Below, piece after piece: positions 58,472 through 64,000 of a DNA stretch of 64,000 bases. The stretch is from contig CAVUAI010000028.1 in assembly GCA_963739385.1 (NCBI GenBank), forward strand, positions 62,001-126,000, written 5' to 3'. The translations under genes and the position numbers were made by a program. This DNA is from VAZQ01 sp963739385 (GTDB lineage Bacteria > Pseudomonadota > Alphaproteobacteria > Rhizobiales > Xanthobacteraceae). The notes beneath the pieces were generated by a model. That model made no database searches. It had not been told where the DNA came from and saw only the letters and a list, made by a program, of their open reading frames with translations. The number at the start of each line of letters is the position of its first letter. Positions within the stretch are counted from its first letter, which is position 1.

Positions 58472-58631
58472 TTTGCTCTCCGCCTCGGCGCAGATCGCGC
58501 CGCTTGAAGTCGTCATCTCTTGTTTGAACGGGAGAAGGACAAGGTAAACGCGTGAACCTTCAAAAAGTTCCTTAAAACTCGCTGTCTTTTCCCGAGCAGA
58601 GGCCGAGCGGCTGCACCAGGCGATAAGCCGC

Positions 58632-58859
58632 TCAGTCTGCTTGACTTACAGTGAGCTTGTCCAATAGCTGCTTGAGCGCTTCTTTGCCTGCCCGAGTGGC
58701 GGTCACCATGGTGTGAAAATATACTGATGATTGCTTTATTGGGCTTGATCTCCCGGCACGATAAATCTCCCACTTCCAGGAACTCGGAGGCGGTGCCCTG
58801 TTCTTCACAACAACTGAATAGTCGGTGCGGTCAAAATGCAGCTTGTTCATAGTCGTCAT
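58632..58859 (-). CDS. Small hypothetical protein
   Basis: 75 residues from ATG 58859: MTTMNKLHFDRTDYSVVVKN, RAPPPSSWKWEIYRAGRSSP, TATRAGKEALKQLLDKL. A beta-hairpin start and a helical end; W-x-W-E-I-Y-R-A-G-R is the most striking part. It overlaps the stop of the upstream gene (ATGA). Function unknown. Confidence 0.6.
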   Translation of the reverse strand: MTTMNKLHFDRTDYSVVVKNRAPPPSSWKWEIYRAGRSSPIKQSSVYFHTMVTATRAGKEALKQLLDKLTVSQAD

Positions 58860-59062
58860 CCCCGTGCGGGGGACGAGGCGGTGTAATTGCCTTTGGCAAG
58901 GTTCTGAAGTTTTATATCGAGGTCAACTGCCTTGACCATGAACTCATTGCCCAGGGCTTCAAGTTTGACTCGCGCGTTCGAATCGGTCCGAGAGCGCCGA
59001 AAACACTGGTTCGCCTTTTCGAACAAATAGTCTGGAGTTGATTTGTTTGGCATGAACACCAT
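58856..59062 (-). CDS. Small helical protein coupled to 58632
   Basis: 68 residues from ATG 59062 (ATG 59053 possible): PNKSTPDYLFEKANQCFRRS, RTDSNARVKLEALGNEFMVK, AVDLDIKLQNLAKG. It is faintly like the 65-residue helical family (YxxxAxxC start) but lacks the closing W. Translationally coupled to the next gene. Function unknown. Confidence 0.58.
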   Translation of the reverse strand: MVFMPNKSTPDYLFEKANQCFRRSRTDSNARVKLEALGNEFMVKAVDLDIKLQNLAKGNYTASSPARG

Positions 59063-59066
59063 GAGC

Positions 59067-59252
59067 TTATGCCTGAAATTTTGAGTGTGCTAAGATGAAT
59101 GACACGACTCTAATACAGAGCGCGCCGGCTAACCCGACGGCGCATAAAGGGACCAAAACTTGGAGATGGGGCCACATCTCGAATAATCCGGACAACTCTG
59201 TTCGCAACGCTGCGCTGATCCGCTCCTGAAGATGACCGGAAGAACGATGCAA
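59067..59252 (-). CDS. Possible small membrane protein
   Basis: A frame from TTG 59252: HRSSGHLQERISAALRTELS, then a span LVPLCAVGLAGALCIRVVSF IL. It has no strong start; it could be the end of a broken gene. Low confidence. Confidence 0.35.
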   Translation of the reverse strand: MHRSSGHLQERISAALRTELSGLFEMWPHLQVLVPLCAVGLAGALCIRVVSFILAHSKFQA

Positions 59253-59277
59253 GAATTTCCGCTCAGTGACGGCTATC

Positions 59278-59655
59278 TCATTTGAGCGCAGCTGACTTCG
59301 GCGCAAGCAACAGCGTGGAGCACGCGTCCACAAGGGCGGAACTCGGGTACGATTCACCCGGGAGGGTCACGAACTCCTTGGGGAATTCGTCCCGGCGCTT
59401 CCACGATTCGATTTTCGAAAGCGCGGCTTGCTTCGCATCGGCGTCAGGCAGTGCGCGGAATTTGTCGGCGCACACGGGTGCCAGCGCCGCTATGACCGCC
59501 AGCTCCGAGCGCTCCTTAGCCATCTTGTCAGCGGTGCCGCCGAGCGACCAGCCACCCCAGTAAAAGCCAACAAACATCGTTGCGACGGCACCGGCGGCTG
59601 CGCCTTGCAGCAGACGCTTCCGCGATTCTTTTTGCAGAATTGCAGGTACTTGCAT
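59278..59655 (-). CDS. Single-span membrane hypothetical protein
   Basis: 125 residues from ATG 59655 with AAAGGAAA upstream. It reads MQVPAILQKESRKRLLQGAA, then the span AVATMFVGFYWGGWSLGGTA, then a periplasmic helical domain: SELAVIAALAPVCADKFRAL, ALSKIESWKRRDEFPKEFVT, ALVDACSTLLL. Two conserved-looking cysteines (VCADKF, DACS). A known conserved type in rhizobia, function unknown. Confidence 0.7.
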   Translation of the reverse strand: MQVPAILQKESRKRLLQGAAAGAVATMFVGFYWGGWSLGGTADKMAKERSELAVIAALAPVCADKFRALPDADAKQAALSKIESWKRRDEFPKEFVTLPGESYPSSALVDACSTLLLAPKSAALK

Positions 59656-59795
59656 GGTATTTCCTTTCGCCCGACATGCTTCGGAGCGAGGACACGGACA
59701 CCCGGATGGGTTCCGGTTCAGCACGTTGAAATGAAGACCGAACGCTTTGCGATGGCGTATCGATTAATATTGGGGTTACGCCTTTGTCCGCATGG

Positions 59796-59817
59796 AGTCT
59801 GAGCAAAATTGCTCACA
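59796..59817. repeat. 22-bp palindrome-containing repeat, copy 3
   Basis: Identical to 50189-50210. It lies between the divergent genes at 59655 (minus) and about 59831 (plus), a position suited to an operator. Confidence 0.6.
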
Positions 59818-59830
59818 TCCGACGCTCCAC

Positions 59831-60268
59831 ATGCCCGGTCGCTCCACAAACGAAGTAAAGCAGCTCTATCTGATGGGGAGGCAAGAGAGCTCCGCTTCGG
59901 CCGAAGCCGAGCGGAGCCATGATTTGAGAAGATCCCGCTTCATCCAGCCCCCCATACCCCCGTGGCCAGCTATCACGCTGGGTGCGATCTTGTTATGTGC
60001 AGGTGAAGCCGCTCCCGCAGAACAATCGCCAGCCGAACGACGAGGTTTGAGATTTGTTCTCCTGCATTGCGCGAAATGTCATGCAATCGACAAAGTCAGC
60101 GCGAGTCCGGTTGGGAATGCTCCCCCGCTTCGTCCTTGCATCTTACGTATGGCGTTGCAGGACCTGCAACGGTCGTTGGCCGAGGGAATCCATCCAACCA
60201 TGCCGCTGTTTTGGCTCAAGCCTGGCGAAATCGAGGACGTCATGGCGTATCTCAAGACGCTGCGCTGA
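59831..60268 (+). CDS. Small cytochrome c-like protein
   Basis: About 145 residues; the start is uncertain (ATG 59831 or 59873). A hydrophobic segment AITLGAILLCAGEAAPAEQS may be the export signal. The haem site is LLHCAKCHAIDKV (CxxCH), and the axial Met is in GIHPTMPLFWLKPGEIEDVM AYL. The length after the signal fits class I cytochromes c. The signal sits about 55-70 residues into the frame, which is odd, so the true start may lie further in or the gene may be damaged. Confidence 0.65.
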   Translation: MPGRSTNEVKQLYLMGRQESSASAEAERSHDLRRSRFIQPPIPPWPAITLGAILLCAGEAAPAEQSPAERRGLRFVLLHCAKCHAIDKVSASPVGNAPPLRPCILRMALQDLQRSLAEGIHPTMPLFWLKPGEIEDVMAYLKTLR

Positions 60269-60390
60269 TAATCCTCTTCAACAGAGATTATAGGCAAGGC
60301 GTTAAACTTAGTCAGGTTCCCCGAAACTTAGAGCGCGTTCTCGCGTTGTCTAACTAGCACACGCGCATCCGGTTCGGGGTTCCAAACCAT
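60269..60390. other. Short intergenic region
   Basis: About 120 bases before the ABC exporter gene. No clear terminator or promoter assigned. Confidence 0.3.
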
Positions 60391-62247
60391 ATGAAAGAGG
60401 CTTGCCGGTACGCTGAGCGTCCGTTTGCGCTTCTCGCCCGCTACATAAAGATTTGGCCAGTCGCTCATGCCGCGATCGTGATGGCGGTGCTTGGAGCCGT
60501 CGGCTGTTCGGTGGGCGCCCAGTACGGTGTCAAGGTTCTGGTTGATACGCTGTCGGGAGGCTTATACGCCGACGGCAATATCCGCAATGCCTGGCTTGGC
60601 CTTATGCTGCTCGCGACCCTAATCGCCGCAGACAACCTGCTGTGGCGGGTTGCCAGTTGGATCGCCAGCTACACCTTTGTTGCTGTCACCGGCGATTTGC
60701 GCCGCGATTTATTTCGTCATCTCACCGGACACGCACCAAGCTACTTTACCGAACGGATGCCCGGAACGTTGACGAGCCGCATTACGGCGACCTCCAACGC
60801 CGTCTACACCCTGCAGAACATGTTCGTTTGGAACGTGCTGCCGCCCTGCGTGGCCACCATCGTGGCCATCGCTTTCGTGGTGACGGTGAGTGCGCCTATG
60901 GCGGCTGCTTTGATGGTGCTTGCCGGCATTCTGGTATTGGCCATGTTTCGTTTGGCCGCGGCCGGCCGGCCATTGCATCACGAATTCGCCAACCGAGCCG
61001 CGGCGGTCGATGGTGAAATGGTGGACGTCGTCGGCAACATGCCGCTGGTATGGTCGTTCTGTGGGCTAGGCCGCGAACACGGCCGGCTCGACGCAACTAT
61101 TGACCGGGAAATGTCGGCGCGGCGGCGCAGCCTGCTGTATTTGGAGAAGCTGCGACTGCTGCACGCCACGGTCACCGTATTCTTGACCATCGCGCTGTTG
61201 TGCTGGGCGCTTGCGCTATGGCAGAACGGCGCCGCCACGACCGGTGATGTTGTGCTGGTGTGTACGCTCGGCCTTTCTATCTTGCACGCGACGCGGGATT
61301 TGGCCGTCTCTTTGGTAGACGTCACCCAACATCTGGCGCGCCTCTCGGAGGCGCTCGCGACTCTTCTCATCCCACATCATCTACGTGATCACCCGAAAGC
61401 GACGTCGCTGGTGCGACCGGGTGCGACCGTCGCATTCGAGGACGTCGCTTTCTGTTATCCCGATGGACGAAGGGTGTTTGCCGATTTCAGTTTGCGTATC
61501 GATTCCGGCCAGCGCGCCGGTCTCGTCGGACAATCGGGCTGCGGCAAGTCGACTCTATTTGCGTTGCTGCAGCGCTTTTACGACGTGCAGGGCGGACGCA
61601 TTCTCCTCGGCGGCCAAGACATTGCCCGGGTGACCCAGGAGAGCTTGCGCGCTGCCATTGCGGTGGTTCCACAGGACATATCCCTGTTTCACCGCTCGAT
61701 CATGGAGAACATTCGCTATGGCCGGCCCGATGCCTCCGATGCGGAGGTGCGCGAAGCGGTTGTTGCGGCCAATTGCGTGGAGTTCATTGCGAACCTCCCG
61801 GAAGGCGCTGCGACCATCGTAGGCGACAGGGGGGTGAAGTTGTCACCTGGCCAGCGCCAGCGCATCGGCATTGCGCGCGCGTTTCTCAAGGATGCGCCCA
61901 TCCTTCTGCTTGATGAGGCGACCTCGGCGCTCGATAGCGAGTCGGAGGAATTGGTCCGGCAGGCACTGGACCGCCTGATGGGCGGCCGAACCGTCATCGC
62001 GATCGCTCACCGCCTCTCGACGTTGCGGAGTTTCGACCGCATCGTCGTGCTGCAGGCGGGAGCGGTCTGTGAGGACGGCGCGCCCCAGGTCCTTGTGCAA
62101 CGCAAGGGCGTATACTGCAATTTGGTACGGCGAGAGGTGGCACGCCTACGGCCCGTATTGCCGCGCCATGCTCTGGGCGACCGCCCGCAGCCCCGCTTCG
62201 GCAGCCGCAAAATACGTATAGCCCGGCTTGCCGCGAAGGCTCTCTGA
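60391..62247 (+). CDS. ABC exporter half-transporter (membrane domain fused to ATPase)
   Basis: 618 residues. Six spans in the first 310 residues (for example HAAIVMAVLGAVGCSVGAQY, VLPPCVATIVAIAFVVTVSA), then an ATPase: Walker A GLVGQSGCGKSTLFALLQ, Q-loop VVPQDISLFHRSIMENIRYG, signature KLSPGQRQRIGIARAF (LSPGQ instead of LSGGQ), Walker B ILLLDEATSALDSESEELV and switch IAIAHRLSTL. It exports a lipid, peptide or drug as a dimer; the substrate is unknown. The C-terminal 25 residues are basic and extra. ATG 60391. Confidence 0.9.
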   Translation: MKEACRYAERPFALLARYIKIWPVAHAAIVMAVLGAVGCSVGAQYGVKVLVDTLSGGLYADGNIRNAWLGLMLLATLIAADNLLWRVASWIASYTFVAVTGDLRRDLFRHLTGHAPSYFTERMPGTLTSRITATSNAVYTLQNMFVWNVLPPCVATIVAIAFVVTVSAPMAAALMVLAGILVLAMFRLAAAGRPLHHEFANRAAAVDGEMVDVVGNMPLVWSFCGLGREHGRLDATIDREMSARRRSLLYLEKLRLLHATVTVFLTIALLCWALALWQNGAATTGDVVLVCTLGLSILHATRDLAVSLVDVTQHLARLSEALATLLIPHHLRDHPKATSLVRPGATVAFEDVAFCYPDGRRVFADFSLRIDSGQRAGLVGQSGCGKSTLFALLQRFYDVQGGRILLGGQDIARVTQESLRAAIAVVPQDISLFHRSIMENIRYGRPDASDAEVREAVVAANCVEFIANLPEGAATIVGDRGVKLSPGQRQRIGIARAFLKDAPILLLDEATSALDSESEELVRQALDRLMGGRTVIAIAHRLSTLRSFDRIVVLQAGAVCEDGAPQVLVQRKGVYCNLVRREVARLRPVLPRHALGDRPQPRFGSRKIRIARLAAKAL

Positions 62248-62629
62248 AAGCTGCGGTGAAGAGCACCGTGCCGCGGCCGAGTCTGGCGGCGCCATTCAAG
62301 AAATTGAAAAGCGACCCGTGGGACATCACCTCAGAGAGATGGCGCAATTATTTGCCAGATATTCTTGGTGAGATCGCGGCTCAGCAACCCAACCAGAGCC
62401 TGCGCCGCCGATTGAGGTTCGCCGAAAGGCTGATCGGGTCAATCCGACGCCCTTGCATCCGCAATCTGGTTGTCTTGGACGAAGCGCACTTACGACGCTC
62501 TCATCCCTCACGCGATCCAACCGGTCCGCAGCTATGTGCGCGGCGCCGAGCTATTCCAGGTGATCGAGGCCGCTTACTACAATGCGCTCGCTGAGGATGC
62601 GGCGGCTGTCTTGAGGCGCATCAACGTTT
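62248..62629. other. Stretch without a supported gene
   Basis: About 380 bases. Two overlapping plus-strand frames are present; the one ending at 62688 contains AELFQVIEAAYYNALAEDAA, which is protein-like, but the start is unclear. It may be a broken small gene. Confidence 0.35.
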
Positions 62630-62716
62630 TTAGTACCAGCGTCCCCGGCCGTACCAGCCGCCACCGAAAAGAATTAGCACAACGATGAGGATTATAAGAA
62701 GTGTCGTCGTGTCCAT
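62630..62716 (-). CDS. Tiny single-span protein
   Basis: 28 residues from ATG 62716: MDTTTLLIILIVVLILFGGG, then WYGRGRWY. One span and a Gly/Trp/Tyr/Arg-rich end, a recognisable kind of very small membrane protein in rhizobia and other proteobacteria. Function unknown. Confidence 0.6.
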   Translation of the reverse strand: MDTTTLLIILIVVLILFGGGWYGRGRWY

Positions 62717-62753
62717 GCTGCGCTCCTATGCGAGGCTGCTAAGTTGAGGCGGC

Positions 62754-62903
62754 TTACCGCGCGAAAAAACCAATGTAGATCGCGGCAAAGAGTGCGATTG
62801 TCAGGGCCGTACTCACAATCAGCACAACCATTGTCGGTCGATCGAGAAAGCCCGCGCGCGCCTCAACCGCCGTCTCGACGATATGACCAGATTCCTTGTT
62901 CAT
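62754..62903 (-). CDS. Small single-span membrane protein
   Basis: 49 residues from ATG 62903 with AGGAAG upstream: MNKESGHIVETAVEARAGFL, then TMVVLIVSTALTIALFAAIY as one span. It lies 37 bases upstream of the 28-residue gene and probably shares its transcript. Function unknown. Confidence 0.65.
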   Translation of the reverse strand: MNKESGHIVETAVEARAGFLDRPTMVVLIVSTALTIALFAAIYIGFFAR

Positions 62904-63408
62904 AAACCGCTTCCTAGGGCTTGCCCCCTCTATCACAACCGACGGGCGCAAAACAGGTTCCGGCACGCAAAAGTTAATTAGGCCAGTTGTCGCAAGGAAG
63001 AGAGCACCAGCGGCAGTGGAACGCCCTTTGGAGGTGGAGATCGAAGTTCAATACTTGTGGGTAGCGCCAGCAAATGCCCATTGGGGTATTATAGTTGGTG
63101 TGAGGCTTGTGCGCAGCAACGTGGATGCATCACGTAGAACGATGCCGGATATGCGGCTAATCCTGCACAAGATTGACACAAGCACTCTTAATCCGTTCTC
63201 TCGTTTCCGCTGAATGCAACGCGACGCGAGTCATCTCCTGTGAGAGGCGTAGAGCGAGATTGCGCTTCGCGTTGCACAGCGCGAGCCCTGGCACGACGCG
63301 GCCCATTCGCCAGCAAACGAGGAGCTGGTTTGTTGCGTTTGGACAGCGCTAAAAAGCAATGATGTCCTGGTTACACTAGGAGTGGTTACGGAATGTTGCT
63401 CGGTACAA
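62904..63408. other. Non-coding stretch
   Basis: About 500 bases, somewhat A+T-richer than average, without a supported gene. Confidence 0.4.
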
Positions 63409-63687
63409 CTAATGAGATGGTTTGTGCTTTGGCTTTTCGCCGATTTTTTCTTTCGTCCTGACAACCTCACCGAGGCGATTGCCCGCATCCGACTGGAGAC
63501 CTTCATCGCTTCCAGACATTCCTTCGTTGCTGGCTGTCAATAACTGTCGCTCGTCCTGCTCCCAAGTGTTAAGTGCCTTCTTTTTTTCATGTTGGGATAG
63601 AGCTTTATCTTGAATAATTGCGTTCGGCTTATCGAATTGGGCTTTGGGGTTTTCAACTTTGTCCTTCGCCTTCACGCTATCAGCCAT
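63409..63687 (-). CDS. Conserved small hydrophilic protein
   Basis: 92 residues from ATG 63687 with AAAGGAG upstream: MADSVKAKDKVENPKAQFDK, PNAIIQDKALSQHEKKKALN, TWEQDERQLLTASNEGMSGS, LGEVVRTKEKIGEKPKHKPS. Very rich in Lys, Asp and Glu; stress-protein-like in look. Well conserved in Bradyrhizobium and relatives to my knowledge. Cytosolic, function unknown. Confidence 0.78.
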   Translation of the reverse strand: MADSVKAKDKVENPKAQFDKPNAIIQDKALSQHEKKKALNTWEQDERQLLTASNEGMSGSDEGLQSDAGNRLGEVVRTKEKIGEKPKHKPSH

Positions 63688-63849
63688 TGGATGCTCCTTT
63701 GCATGAGCAGGGCGTCTATCCCGAGGCTCTTCGCGCAGCGCGATCTGCGCGTCGTCCAGCCGTGAGCATGAGGTATGCCAATTTGTCCAACAGCCCGTTG
63801 CTTTGTCCGAACTCGGGCCGTCAGTTTTGACGAGACTTGAGCAGATCGC

Positions 63850-64000
63850 TTAATCGCAACGCCGCTCCTTGCGCGTGATTGTGCGGCCGTCGCCCCGTTC
63901 GACCGTAGTGGTCACCATGCGGCAGTTTTGTCGTGGCCCGACGGTAATGCCGCCTGGGCCGATGCCGACGGTGGCATCTGAATCGTTCCGTCGGCGGTCA
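63850..64000 (-). CDS. C-terminal part of a secreted hypothetical protein, cut by the window edge
   Basis: The minus-strand frame ending at TAA 63850 reads ATVGIGPGGITVGPRQNCRM, then VTTTVERGDGRTITRKERRC D. The GPGG(I/V)TVGPRQxCRxVTTTVER end is typical of small exported basic proteins in this group. The N-terminus lies beyond base 64000. Confidence 0.6.
   Translation of the reverse strand, partial: DRRRNDSDATVGIGPGGITVGPRQNCRMVTTTVERGDGRTITRKERRCD

Overview
The window looks like a chromosomal accessory region of a high-G+C alphaproteobacterium, most probably Bradyrhizobium or a close relative in the Nitrobacteraceae. The grounds are the gene types (Bug and ABC_sub_bind solute-binding proteins, RpoH, an NDUFA9-like reductase, DUF3551, FdxA) and the many 30-75 residue proteins of kinds I associate with that group. 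No rRNA gene, intact tRNA or CRISPR array was seen. Everything is read by eye; no database search was run. Layout: 0-4.3 kb holds a haem peroxidase, an alpha/beta hydrolase and a truncated, frameshifted O-antigen ligase. 4.5-10.9 kb is a decayed phage-type recombination operon (YqaJ exonuclease, ERF annealing protein with a DUF968 part, two small genes) divergent from an XRE repressor. Its first gene is split by an IS1111-type (IS110 family) element, and that element is itself split by a group II intron. Removing the intron restores a 13-bp subterminal inverted repeat of the element, and removing the element restores the yqaJ frame. 11-19 kb is mostly wreckage: gmhB, IS256, IS110 and IS630 remnants, a YadA-like head fragment, an integrase fragment, a truncated ABC_sub_bind gene and a duplicated unknown domain.

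19.5-25.6 kb is a surface-glycan type locus: SxtJ, DUF5989, a NodU/TobZ-like carbamoyltransferase, a methyltransferase, two membrane-anchored unknown proteins and a bifunctional APS kinase/nucleotidyltransferase. 26-30.7 kb holds a CMD-like protein, a Gfo/Idh/MocA oxidoreductase, a Bug binding protein and a large Rieske-domain protein. 31-41.3 kb is a coherent catabolic locus: a complete Liv-type ABC importer (binding protein, two permeases, two ATPases) followed by an amidohydrolase and an AA_synth protein, then a convergent pair (triple-RidA protein and isochorismatase-type hydrolase), then a Tat-exported amidohydrolase. Together they suggest uptake and stepwise hydrolysis of a small nitrogen-containing compound; the substrate cannot be told.

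42-44.1 kb carries one A+T-rich membrane protein gene of unknown function between imperfect direct repeats that resemble a tRNA 3' end. 44.5-64 kb is dominated by very small genes, several in paralogous families, mixed with a reductase, RpoH/MarR/FdxA, a small cytochrome c, an ABC exporter and small secreted or single-span proteins.

A recurring feature is single-base frameshifts in otherwise well-conserved genes (O-antigen ligase, ERF-DUF968, the 4.7 kb gene, carbamoyltransferase, APS kinase, IS630 transposase, the 42 kb protein). They could be assembly errors or real decay; reads would decide.
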